A program made the position numbers and the translations under genes. From contig JACSYO010001980.1 of assembly GCA_016806645.1 (NCBI GenBank), positions 3,657,501 through 3,721,500 of the forward strand: DNA of 64,000 bases, given 5' to 3'. This DNA comes from Ophiodon elongatus. Taxonomy: Eukaryota > Chordata > Actinopteri > Perciformes > Hexagrammidae. The notes under the pieces were generated by a model. The model saw nothing but the letters and a program-made list of their open reading frames with translations. It was not told where the DNA came from and did no database searches. This document shows positions 50,183 to 63,500 of this stretch, piece by piece. Numbering within the stretch: position 1 is the first letter of the stretch; the number at the start of each line of letters is the position of its first letter.

Positions 50183-52699
50183 TCAGTACATCTTCAGGTT
50201 CTTTGGTCCCTGGGGGATCATTTGGAACGTGTTGACCAACATGTAGCGCGAGAAGGTGATGTAGAGGTAACGAAACCACAGGAGCTGAGAGCGGTGACAA
50301 AACATGGCATCCTGAAAAGAAAAGAAGGGTCGTCTGATGTTAGTTAAAGTATTCATACCGTTCACATAAAAATATTAGCTCGATGAGACATATCCCCAAC
50401 TGCAGCGCGGCGTCTCAGACTTACAAACTATATCTCCTCTCCTGCTTCTTCAGCACATATATTACATACAGCCTTGTTAAAATGTGCTAAAAAAAATGCG
50501 CTCGCCCTCTAAAAGTAGACGGTGACCTTGTCTTGCCAACAAACTGTCCTTTTCAGGCTTACTTTGGCTCGCCTGTAGCCCTGTGGGCCTATAATACAGC
50601 GGAGGCACGAGGGCAGCAGCCAGCTGAAGGGAAGCTCCAGGAAGGAGATGTACTTCCTGAGGAGGCCAACGGTCACCAGGGAGAGCAAACAGCAGTCTGG
50701 GAGGACAGACAAGAGAGCCAGTTAGTTAGAACATAGTTAATATGTTATATATTAGGCCGTTATCTCAGCTTGTTCCATCTCAGATGGTTCTATTGTGAAA
50801 CAAACTCCTGTCAGTCGTACAGTAATATTACAACGTAATACAAGGCTTCTTTTTTCTGTGCAGCATTTGTGTTGTCGTTGTATGGCCCTCAACTACGACC
50901 TTTGTCGTGCAGCAAGAGTTTGTGGGGCGCGAGAGGCTTAAAGCTGTGGGTAAGGAGCGGGGAGCACAGCCGGGCGAAGGGGCTTATTACAAGATCAGTG
51001 GAACAGGTGAAGTGTATATGCGCGGTAATAAATAACCAGCGAGCGTGATTGATGACCTGCTGCTGGTAGGGTTCGCTCAATGCCAGGGCTAAAGAGCTCC
51101 AGGCAGCTCGAAGATAAAGCGTGTGTTTGCTGTGGCCTCTGGATTCGGCCCCTGCCACTCAACAGTACAGTGCAACCGCTGACGCCTCATGTATGATTAA
51201 CTGCTCCGGCCTGCTGGGCCCGTTTCTTATCGCGCCGTCTACTCAAACTTTCATGTGGGTGTGCTCTGTAACCGGCTAAGTGATGAGCTCCGAGTCTGCT
51301 GTAGCATGCCGCCTCCTCTCTGTCCTACTTTATGTAGGCTAGAGAGTTGAAACTAAAAAGACCAATTGGCATACGTTTTGATTTTGCCTCGACAGCAAAC
51401 ATGTAAAGAGACAGATGCACTGATTTTAACATCAGAGTCTGAAATCAGGAATGAAGCCATCCTATGTAGTTTGAGGTGAAATATGAAACCGGTCTCGTGC
51501 TGCCACCAGCAGACCAAACATTTTTAGGAGATGCATGCAACCATGCAACCTTTTTTAACAGCAGAGGGCGCTGTACATTAACCAAAAGAAAAACAGCCTG
51601 AGTCGGTGTTTACAGCATATTCTAGTGTTCTCTAAAGCAGACTGGAAGGGTGGTGCTACTCATGTGAGGAAGTCATTGTCTGTGCTGCTTAATACTTGAT
51701 AGAACTTTTCTTTTTTTTACTGGGCATATCTGGATATTCACATATCCATTGGGAAACACTTTCAAGTAAGATTTCTTTTACTTTTACTGACGACTTTTCT
51801 GAGAGTGACCAGTAAATCCAACCCCGTGACACTTTGGTCACAAACGTTTCTCTTTAAAGTTGTTTTGTGACACACCTACCATTGGGAACTTGTCCGGTGA
51901 AAGCGAGACGGCTGTAAGTGGAGAAAAGCAGAAAATGTCAAGGAGGCAAACGTTTGTTGTTGTCAAAGAGATGCGACATCTTACAGACAGGGTTTGGGTT
52001 GGCGACCTCTCCAACAGAAATGACCATGGTGGGATGTTTCCACCTGCCAATATGTAACTGAGATTAGAGTTTTGGTTATGCTGACTACAAAGCAATCGGG
52101 TGAGAAGTCAGAGACTGTAAGCCCACAGAAAAGGCCATAAAGTAAGCCTTCAGCTCATGCATGCTGGAGTTTTATTCAAAAACAAAATGTTCCTCGTTTA
52201 CTACAGTAACTTGTCTTCAAATCTTGGTGGGAGTCACGTTTTTCAACCAAACTTGCCTTTCCAAAAAAACAAAAACACAACAACGACAACAACAACAACA
52301 ACCCATTGACCTCGGCGAAACTAGCGCACGGCCCCTCTGGGATACCGGCCTGATGGGAATCATGAGATGTGATCCTCAGAGCTCATATCTTATGGACAGA
52401 TGAGGCCCACCGACTGACACGGGGCCGTACAGCCTCAGTGAGGGAAAACACCGTGACTAATGCAGCAGGCAATTAAGGCATCGGTGCAACGTGGGGACAG
52501 CGACGTACCCCTTCGCGGTGCAAAACTAACGGTCGGATGCAACTTGCTCGGTTGGCCTCTCCAAACCAGAGCTGCCCTCCCACCTCACCACTTCAGGGAC
52601 AGGATTTACTGCTGCTCTCTGGGAGCAGAGCCGAGTGCCTCTGAGGACTCTGTTTGGATGACCTCTCAGCTATGTAACAGGCCGATTCTAAAAAACATG

Positions 52700-52744
<45 letters not shown>

Positions 52745-55101
52745 CGTATGCATCTTTGTGGGGAAACATTTGGAAAGATGGCTGTTTATGAGAGTCCAAA
52801 TGTTTTCCTGGACACTGTTTTACGATTGTGGAGTGGGCTGGTTTCTGTGTAAGCCACATAATATCCCTGAGGATGGCATATTTAAATTGAGGGATTTAAA
52901 AAAAAATATAAAGAATATAAAATAAATCAGTTTTTCCTGATGGCAGAGCCTTAAAGTTCAGTCAGTACCTGACAGCTTTATGGATGGCTGTGTGATTGGC
53001 ATGGCCGCTCACTCCGCTCCCATCGAAGGTCAGCACCTGAAACAACAAAATATCTCACTGTGTGGGTGAAAAGCCAGAACCTGGGTATCTAAAAGAGAAT
53101 TTAAATAAACGGAGGCAGAAGATTTTTCTTGGGTTAGTGGAAGAGTTTTCTGTGCCTGACTGTGGAGCTGCTTGGCAGCTGACAACTGATATTTAAAAGC
53201 CCTTTTCCCCCTGTGCGCATGCTTGCACAGCAGAGGAAGCAAGTGAAAAAAAAAAAAAAAGAATCGGGTCAAAGGGAAAGAAAGAGTGCTTAACTAAAGA
53301 CTTGGCATTTGTTATGCTCAGGCGTATTCTACCATGACTATGTCCTTGCAATCAAGCCTAAGTTTGAGCTCCCGACCACGTATTATAATTAACAAGTGAA
53401 CTTTCTCCTCATTCTTGATGGCTTGTAAATGGAAAAGCAAGGAATGGCACGGTGTCAGACCAGAGAAACAAGTTATTCACTTTGAGAGCAGGAAGAGTGA
53501 ACTTTTCTTTTTCCTCATCTACATGTTTATCTCTGCGTGCTTTTGCTGAATGCATTTGTTAGATAAGACATGTTCCTTTGGCTTACTTTTTGGTCTCAAG
53601 GCATTTTGCTGCTCAGCCTGACAGGAAGGGAGGAGACGGTGTGTTTGTTTGTCGTCTTTGATAACAAAAAGAGATCAGCAACAACAGCATAGAAGAACCC
53701 AGCTGTGGGAAATCATCTTCCCTGAAGAACTGTGGGTTGCTGGGTTTTATTGCCCCCAAGCTGCTGTACTTTCTGTTCGTCAGGGCGTTTGACTATTTGT
53801 GCGGTGGTTGAGAATGAGCGAATAAAAAATATTTTAATCTAAATTAACCACATTCCCATTCGCTAATAGTGTGGAACTGCACCGGGGCAGATAAGAATCT
53901 CTGTGTAAACACCGAAATTGAGTACAAACTTTCCGCTGCAGCAGAGGCCATGTCCCCTCGTTTTGAAGGAAGGTTCAAAATACAGCCCGAGTTGGACAAA
54001 AAAAAAACTAAAAACAAAACACTGGCTGACAGGATTATTGCGCAGACCACAGTGAAACCAGGATAATGAGCGAGGGAGCTGTGGTGCAAAGACGTAAAAC
54101 ACTGAACAAAACAATACATTGTGTATTATTGTGCGAAATTGTGTGTTAACATCAAACAGGAAATTAGAGGAAAAAACGACTGTTTGTAAAGGCACAAATT
54201 CAGCGCAGAGCTGAGCATACCATGTTGAAGGAGTGAGCTCTCATGTGCTGCACTATTATAGAGGAGACCAGTGAGACGCTCCATTCTGCTTTGGGGTCGT
54301 CTGGAAGCTTTCTGAAGGGGCAAAAAACAGAGGAACTGGTTATCTACCAAGTATTGCAACAGTGTTTTACTGGGAAACAACAGGGCATTGTGTTTGCATT
54401 GGAACTGAAAGTCAATTCTACACAACATAAGCATGCTGGGTGTTTCTTAAGCCGAGCAGTCCCAGATTCCTTCCAGAGCACCAGATTTCTGCAGTGCAGA
54501 TTTAACCCAGCATTTGAAAAAGGGCTGTTATGAAATGCAAACACGAGGGAGTACTGGGAAGCCCGGGGGGGTTAAGGGTCGGACGGCCCTTAGCATCGTC
54601 TTCATCTGAAACTACAGCCTGGAGACAACACAGAGCGTACACATCAAACATCCCACTTGGCCAGCTCGAGCTCTTGGCCGACTAAACATGCATGGACTCC
54701 CTTTTTTTTTTGGCACAAATAATAACTGTTTTTCTTCCAAAGGCATCGCTTTGTACGGTAGTTCAACGTCCCCCTTGCACTTAAGAGAAACTAGCAACAA
54801 AAAAAGTGCTTAAAAACATAACCAAACTCACTCAGATGTGAGTTGAGCCAACACAGTTCACATCAACATAAGGTCCTGCGGGTTGCTTTGGAAGAGGAGT
54901 GGATCCAGTTTGTTCACTAGTCATGACCACTCGGGTTTATGTTGATCAGAAACACAACCAACAAAGAAAACTGACAGTTTGAAACACTGAACTGTGGTTT
55001 GACCATGATGTGATGTTGTACATATACAATAATACACACACACACACACATATATATACACACACACACATATATATATACACACACACATATATATATA
55101 T

Positions 55102-55133
<32 letters not shown>

Positions 55134-55160
55134 GACACACACACACACACACATATATAT

Positions 55161-55201
<41 letters not shown>

Positions 55202-55246
55202 TATATATATACACACACACATATATATACACACACACACATATAC

Positions 55247-55335
<89 letters not shown>

Positions 55336-58300
55336 CATTAAGCATAAAGTGGGGGTAGGTGTGTGGGTGTGTGCGTGTCAATAGTTGTTCCCCTCCCCTT
55401 CGTTGCTAACAATGAGCCAGGACAGTTGAGCTGGGAGAGGGAAGTGATGGATTAAGCGACAAATCTATTGGGCTGCCGGTGATGTGAGGGTCAGGCTTTA
55501 GTGTGAGGGGCGGGGGTCGGCTATGTCACAGGGAGGAGGGGTGGGGTGTGTGTGGGGTTCGGGGGTTCAGAGATAGTTTAAAACGCTCTTTCATAAAGTG
55601 AATGGACTGCGGTGACACCAGTGACATGTCGTAAGGATTGTGTGTGTGTGTGTGTTTCTGTTTGAGAGTACGATGGCACAGTTGAATGGAATCTAAACCA
55701 ATGTTAAATGCGGCCCCCATTAAAAAAACACAAGCTTTTTGTCCTAATTTGTCTGCTTTCGACTGACAGCTAATAAAAACAAGAAGAGGATCTTGTGAGA
55801 ATTTGTCAAAAACGCATGCATATTTAGTATGTACACTCACGCACTATGCAGTTTTTTTCCTCACTGATGCATTTATTCACGTTTTATTTGAGACATTTTG
55901 CCTTTTAGTTCGACAACCGCAGCTAAGCATAAGCCTGCACGGAGGGGGAGGGAGGGAAAAGTAAAGAAAAATGAACAAAAGACACAAGACACCTGACCTT
56001 TCTCAAGCAGGATGTGTCAGCTTCGCCATGGCAACAGTGCGAAATGTCCTAAAGTAACCTCCCCAACTCCCCCTTTTGTAGCTTTGCATGTGGATGTTTA
56101 ATTGCTTGCAGGCATCTGTATGCAGTTGTTGAACTTTGGCCCAGTAAGGGGATTCAGTGTATGCATACGTGTGTGTGTGTGTTAGAGACGGCTTGTTTAG
56201 CCTGGTCACATGGGCCACAGGCTTGTGAAACTGCCAGACTTCTGTCCACACAGTCAGATTGTATGTCCTGCCTAGATCGACTGACATGCCACTACAAACT
56301 GACAGCACGCCCCCAAAACGTCACACTGTAGGAAGGCAGTTACAACCGTACTAACTACACCAATAGACATGCATGATGATTCACAATGATCCAGTGGTTG
56401 CAGTGTTTTAAAATAAGAATATTCACTCATGTTGAGGTAATAAAATGAAAACAACCATGGAAATATTGCTGTTAACCATGGAGATAACGCTTTTAGTGAA
56501 TGTGATCTAATGTGCTAGTGACAGTCTGTTGCCGGCCGCAGGACTCATTATAATGGAAAGGCAACTGTTTGACTATGCGGAGGCCAGCGTGTGACAAATG
56601 TATCGAGGATAAAAGCACAGCCGGAGGTCAGCGGCGAGGCTGGAACATCCCACCATCATTTACTGCGCCCTGCCATGTGCTTAGAAATTGGCGAGGGCTA
56701 TTATTTTCTTACCCTAGATCAATGTATATTTAAACCCTGCGTGGGGGGGGGGGGGGGGTACAGTGGCACTGCGGCGAACACGGCTTCGCTCTCCAGAAAA
56801 CTAGTGCTGAGCTCTTTGTTTACGTCCATGCAGAGAATTACACTAATCCCAATCGGAAAAACAAAAGCGTTGAGTTCGTGATTTACTTCTGTGGTAAAGA
56901 TTTGTTGTTTGAAATGAACTCAATCTGAAGTGTGTTCGCATGAACGGAGTCAGATTCAAGTTTGAGAGAAAGGAGATGGGTTCAGACCGACTGATAACGT
57001 AGTGAAGAAGAGGTCGGATGTGTGCAGTGAGCAGCTATAATCGAGTCCAGGGAGCAGACAGAGGTCAAGCCAGTGCAAGTGGAGAGGCAGCAGAGCGTGC
57101 TCAGATCGAGCTTGATCACAAAGGCCCCAACATGCACTGGGGCCCCAGATACTGTCTACACAGCTGTCCTATTCAGTGAGCATTAAAGGGAAAAATCCTG
57201 TTTTAAAACAGAATTCACGCGTGGCTCCCGTTGATTCCGCGGGCTACGGTTGTGAGTGGACAAGTCTCGCCCGGATCTGTCATCATGAAGCGTAACCCAC
57301 ACTGCCTGCTCGGAGCTGAGAAAAACAAAAGTCCAGTGGCTCCGTCACACGACCCTGATGAATGAGATAATGGTACAGTAGCCACAGCCCATACTGCAAA
57401 AAATATATATTGACATACATCTAGTCATGACTGCTTTATTTTTGCTTTTTTTCTAATGCAGTTTAAAATACAATATCTCCTATTAAGCATCTTGCCATGT
57501 TACCGTCACCTGTGGCTCATTGGAATAGTGTGAAACCATTAGCAGGGTTGTGTATCGCGTCACGTGCGTCCTCATGCACAAGATGAAAAACTCCTCCAAG
57601 AAAGAATTTGAAACGTCACTACACCAAATGACTCATCTAAATGGGTCCAACTTAGTGGACAGTGACACGTGTCTCGTGGACTTTTCAAGAGAAATTACAG
57701 AGAAATATAAATACCTAGCGTGGCATAAACTGTTGCCAGATATCGAGACCACAAACTCTGAGTATCTGCTCCGGGTTTCGTCACATAAAAAGGTCCGGTC
57801 TTGAGCCACGGTGTTCATATTCATAGCTTGTTTTAGGTATGACATCATCTTTGACAACTTCGGTGCTTAACACTAGAGATGGTCGACAAAATGCACGGGG
57901 CTTTTGTTTCTATTCCACGGAGGAGGAAACATGAGAAATGGACCGGCTCCCAACGTTTGCTCTGCATCTCTCTTCATGCACAATAAAATGACCAGTGAGA
58001 AAAACAGGGAGAGGTCAAGACATTGGGTGTACATCTGCACATACTTGGGCAGAGAAGGTGAGGAGCAAAGCCAAAGTGTGGCTAGCCATGTACAGACACA
58101 CAAGGAGGAAAAATTGTTTGGAATGACCTACATTAGCATTGCCAAAATGTATCACACAGTCCTTGGCAGTTGGCTTCAGCAGACATGGACAAGAGGAGGA
58201 TGAGGGAGGAGGAGGAGGAGGAGTGGAACAGAGAGGGAGAGAGCTTGGTTGGGAGTGAGTGGGGCTCTCAAAGTGCTGATTAGGTGTGTGTTTTGGGCAA

Positions 58301-58410
58301 ACAACAGAATACACAGAAAGGGAAAATGGGCTACACTCCAGTTCAGCAGAAGTGCAGACAGCACCGAGATCAAAGTTCAGCTATATTCTGTGTGCACAAG
58401 ATGATAAAAC

Positions 58411-58441
<31 letters not shown>

Positions 58442-60575
58442 CGGGCAGGCTGCCAGCTTATTACTGTGAGTTCCAGGTTGGTCCCAGAGTTCATGCCGCT
58501 CTCTTGGTGAGCCAACATGTAGAGACTCACATGTAGGCAGCCCCGAGGTTCTTAGAAACTCAAAACATTTTCAAGTGAAGCTGCAGGCTGGATCCACTGG
58601 AAAAAAAATAAAAAATATCCCCTTTTTCAACATCACCTTTTACCACTACGTTCTCTGTAACTTGACCTCGCCAATAGCCAGAGCCAGGAGACTGAAAGTC
58701 CTACAGCTGCATCAACAGCGAAACACAGAAGAAGAGCAAGTTCCCAGAGAATTTAGCCGACAATACTGTTCACAGTTTCTGGCTCCCGGTTCTGCTCACT
58801 GCTTTGATTGTGAAATGATAATGGTTATGAGTGAAGACTGTTTTAACTTAGAGGCATTTACAGCCACGCCAAAAGAACTGGAGCTCTTTCTGTGTATCTT
58901 TTACTGCACGCCACAGTGTTCAGTAAAGGGATGCAAAAAAAAATCTGATTTCATATTTGAACTGTCATGTTCCTGCAACAAAGCTGGAATGTGCAACAAT
59001 TTTTTTTTGTGCCACTAAGTAAAATGTTGCAGGTATAGATATGCTCAAACGTTAACCAATACAAGAATCATTTGGTATGTAACCCTTAAAAAAGGACCAT
59101 GGAAGTCTGGGGCCCGTTTTCAGAAGATCTGAGCTACCGCTCAGTGGCTTCAAATGAATGAGGGAATGTATTTGGGAAGCACCAAAATATTTCATTAGGT
59201 AGTGAAGAGGAAAAATGACCTTCCAAAGAAATAATGTTAATCAGCCCTATAACCATGATGCACCCAATTTCCCCTTTAGAGATCATTGACACTCAATAAT
59301 CCACCGTGACTGATCAAACCAACAAACAGCCCAGTGGTGCAAACATTACAGGCTAAATCAAATGTCATAGTTAGACGAAGCACAACTTTCTTCCTTTTAT
59401 TTTTACTCAATTGTGAAATAAGCAAGTTAACAAAATAAAAAACATAGTTTAAGATTGATTTAATTACTCTTCTCTTCAGGAGGTGGATACATAAATAGAT
59501 AAATAAATAAGCTCCAACAGGCTGACATGCTGAGACTTCACTGGGGTTTAAAGGCACACAACAGCAATGTTGTAGTTTGTATGTTGTGTATTTAGTGCAG
59601 ACGGCTGCTTACTTATGGTCTACTATGGTGATTCTGGAGTCTGGTATCCCCAACACGGCACAGCTGTTGCGAAGTTCTTGTTTGCGCTGAGCCCCTTGCT
59701 TGTAGTAGTTTCCTGTACATATTTGGAGGACAAGTTAGGCTATAGAGATTCCGTAATGACAGGAGGATCGAAATGTAAGTCTAAATGATGTCTGGGTGAA
59801 ATATTTCCAATGATTTTGGAAACATTATATGCTCTTTAACCATGTAAAATGGTCCTCTAACATCAGTTAAGTTGGATCTAAATGAAATACAGAGCTGCAC
59901 AGATGTGATTTATGTTTAATATATTTTAATTGTACTGCAAATGCCTTTACTAGCACATAATGTATCCCTTGTTTTTGTTGTTGTTGTTTTCAACAAGATA
60001 GACACAAATATTTTAGGCATTTCCAACAGAAGCTAGCTGCTCTGGTAATCTATGTTACTCACTATGTGTGGTTTTCAGATTGTGCTGCTTTACCCTCCTT
60101 TTCACCATCAACCTGAGACTGATTGTGGAAATGCAGACATTGTGACTACACGTGGACGTGAGCTGCTATTTCACTTTCCTTAAAAGGTAATCTCACTTTC
60201 TCTGGTTTGCAAACTATCTTCTGTTCATTCACCTCGTAAGTGAAACGTGTATGAAAACGTGCTGAAGAACTAGCAGCAAGCCACACGTGTGCAAAGAGAA
60301 TGTGCCGTCACCATACCTTCAGATAAACACAGCAAATGAACGTTGGCGTCTAACTCAACGAGTCGTATGATCGTTGGCGCGAAGAACATACACTCATCAT
60401 CCGGATGCGCGGTCACGATCAGCGCGCTCACGTCGTCGCCGTTTATTTCTCGGCTTGATATAACATTCATGACACGTTTCAACGACTTCACAAGAGTTCG
60501 TCGGTGTCGATAGTAAATGCATTTTATCCAAATCAGATAGGATAAAACTATGCAGACGACGAGGTAAACACTCAT
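50183..60575 (-). CDS. pigl: N-acetylglucosaminyl-phosphatidylinositol de-N-acetylase
   Basis: Seven exons: 60575-60317, 59712-59613, 54311-54221, 53036-52969, 51911-51880, 50696-50563 and 50311-50183. They total 813 nt, or 270 residues plus TGA (human 252). PIG-L removes the acetyl group from GlcNAc-PI on the cytosolic face of the ER, the second step of GPI-anchor synthesis. It has an N-terminal membrane segment (about 2-22), the LmbE-family zinc motif AHPDDE (56-61), GNYYKQG, LPDDP, LTFDGSGVSGHANH (second zinc and catalytic region), GLLRKYISFLELP and HRSQLLWFRYLYITFSRYM. The start is the ATG before SVYLVV; an in-frame ATG 26 codons upstream would put other residues before the membrane segment. 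Exon 5 is only 32 nt, identified by phase and alignment. Intron 2 (54312-59612, 5.3 kb) contains only repeats. Confidence 0.94.
52707..52740. repeat. (TG)n microsatellite
   Basis: About 17 TG units in the pigl intron between exons 4 and 5. The rest of this intron shows no other gene. Confidence 0.9.
55033..55338. repeat. Compound (AC)n/(AT)n microsatellite, about 300 bases
   Basis: Alternating blocks of CA and TA repeats, at least eight switches, strictly purine-pyrimidine alternating apart from a TGACAC break near 55133. In pigl intron 2. Confidence 0.95.
56743..56758. repeat. Run of 16 G
   Basis: Uninterrupted G run in pigl intron 2. Length may be unreliable in sequencing. Confidence 0.9.
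58411..58439. repeat. (CA)n microsatellite
   Basis: About 14 CA units in pigl intron 2. Confidence 0.95.
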
Positions 60576-63500
60576 TATTTTGACCGTTACCGTAAACAAT
60601 CCGTGTAGAGACAAAAGCTTCGCATGGAAATGGTTCCACGTATAAAAACACATCTACAGTCTGCCTGATGTACCTTACGTTACCCCGTAATTAAATAATG
60701 CATCATTAAAGTATTACACTTCAGTACAACGAAGCAATAGCTGCCATTTCTTAGGCCCATAATAGTGTGTTTTAATCACTTGAAGTCACTGTCGCTTTCT
60801 CAGTTAATTTGAGTTTAAATCAACTTCTTAGCAGAACGAATACATTCACGTGATACAGATTTTTTTACTAGCGTATTTGAATAAATAAGACCTGGAACAT
60901 GTAGAGAAAGTTATTTCAATCAAACGAAATTTCATATTTTTGAAAAGTGAATATAACAAACTCCAGGAACGTTGCCGTGTTTGAGGGGAAGATTTAGAGG
61001 TAACACTGCCTTATCCTTACAGGTACATAAAGGGAAAAACAATGAAAATGTTAAGTATTTATGAAACAGTTGACGCAATAGTCCACTAACTCTCTTAAGC
61101 TATGGAATATAGTTTTATTGTACATACATATTTGTTGACGAATGCCAGTACGCCGTGGATTCAACCGAGTAAGGACAATTTATTTTACCCTGCCAGGACA
61201 TCGACCGACAAATGCGGCGCAGCCTTCAGTCTGCTCAGTCGTCCACAGCTCACAACCCGCGGATTTACAATCAACAATTGACACATATTTCTGCCCAGGG
61301 AAACATTTCTCTCCCATCGGTATATTTTCTAAATATGAGGTGAGTACATATCACCAACAAGCAGCTACGCAACACGTCTAATTAGCACGCAATTTAAGCG
61401 CCCCGGTCTACGATGAAAATCTGCCTTGCAAGATGGCGACGTGGTTGAGAATTCAAAGGTGAAATACGGGCTAAGTTAGCTAGCTAGCGACAACAACAAC
61501 ATCTTAGACGTTGTCTTGCTACCCTGAAATGTTGAAGTAGCGTCACCTATTGAAGCGGACGTTTGTTACTGTGCGTGTTTTTGGTGCATTTCCGGAAGCG
61601 CTCTGTTGTGGTAATAGACCCATCCCCCAAGATAAGCTACAAATCCAATTGCGTTTATATGACAGGGTGGTGTTAAAAGACAACAATAACAACACACAGG
61701 AGCAGTATTTCTCACTGCTAGGCCCTGTGTGAGGCCAGGAAGTTAACCGTGTCTGCCCAGTTCGCACGGAAATCACCAGAGACCATCGCAAATGGTTCAT
61801 GCTTTCTAAAATGTACTGTACTAAGAAATTCACCGTGTAACGAAAAGATAACTAACCATGAGTCTTTTGTGTGTGTGTGCCTGAAACGGCATGCTTCTAC
61901 TTTCAAAATGCCCTGAACCACTTTGGAAAATACAATTAAAAAAAAACATGATTGAGATGACAGATGTAGAGGGGGACAGCCAGGAGCGAATGTACTGTAG
62001 TCACAATATGTTTTTTTTGTAAGTAACGTCACGTTCATGCTTCATGTCAAAAGATATGAGACAGGGACACACTGGGAACTGTATACCGAAAAGGTCCGTT
62101 AATTGATTTCCTATCATGGATTTCTTTGCAAGTTATTACTAATGCAAGGAAAAAACCTGAGGGACAGGTTGTGGATAGTCGGGTCATCAACCAGAGCTGC
62201 AACCGCTGTTGCCGATGGTAAGTATATTACTATTAATCTGCTATTATCAATCAGTTGCTTTGTATAATAATAAAAATTCTAGGATTTGATGTCTTGCGAA
62301 ACAGGGAGACGGGCAGGCTTGAACGCAGGAGGTCTGCTTTTTTTCCTCCATTTTTTTCATTGGGAGCTCAGGAACAAATAATGTAGACCTCCCTTAACAT
62401 GTGACAAAATCCTCCCAAAACAGCACCAGTGCAACACTTTCTGTTTCCTGTCTCATTAATTGTCAGCCATACTGGTATATATTTGGTCATCACTCCAGAG
62501 TTCCTAATTTTTAAGCATGAATTTGATTTAATTTAGTAGTGTTGTCAATTTCAGTTGATTGGTCAATCCTCCTTTTGGTATATCATCATAACCAAAGCCC
62601 CCAAACGTTATGTAGAAGTAAATTAAATGAAGTCAATAAAAGAACAGAACAGTAAAAGTAAAGCATAACGTGTGGTTGGTGGTTTTAATATTTCCAGGCA
62701 GCTGTAATAATGCAAAGTGCTCTCTCTCTCGGAGCTTTTCTTTTTTTGTCTCTTCAAATGCTACCTAACATTTTGACGTGCGCGTCTACTTCTCTCATTT
62801 GGACAATTTGAGAGGATTTGTTCTCTCTTCGTTTGGCTCAGAACCAAACGGTGCCGCTGAAAATGAGACTGTGCCTCACGTGCCCAGAAGAACCAGATCC
62901 AAGACCTGTTCGGTGTTTGTGTAGTAAACATGGGACGCAACGGCCCCTTGCTTTACTGCTTTTATGGCATACAAATGTATGATGCAAAGTTGTGTCATTC
63001 TAAATGGGTATGGGCTCTTTAATTTATGGTAAAAAAAAAAAAAACACATCATCATTCACCAGCCACAGTGGATGTAGGTTTTTTTTTACTAGTCACTGAT
63101 GATATTTTTAGTGTCACTCCTGAAATTGTGAAAGTGGATCTCAAATTATGGGACCAACCAAACTATGTGGCCTGCGGATTGAAATAAAATAACAGCTTCC
63201 CACCCTGGTTATGGTGGCAACGGTTGGTGCTTTTCCATCCCTGAAGTTAGCATCATAACGTCTTGGTATTGTGGCCATGCAGTAATTTTGCAGACCCAGA
63301 ATAAAAATGCTTGAGCCAGCGGAACACAGATTGATATGTTGGATGCCTATGACAAAAAACTCCACAGTGATGTTGGTTGCCCATAATATAATCGGACCTG
63401 TTCAATTGAAGAAGTACTGTGTGACCATGCTTCCTGGCTCTGTCCTATTCTTCGCATATTGCCAACAGGACTTTAAGCAGCTAAAAATAACTTGGTAATT

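Noticed and set aside
54917..55381. Open frames of 130-154 codons (Tyr/Ile/Cys/Val repeats)
   Set aside because: Translation of the compound AC/AT microsatellite.
58575..59018. 147-codon open frame
   Set aside because: Lies in pigl intron 2, has no recognisable domain, no splice or promoter support, and low-complexity ends.
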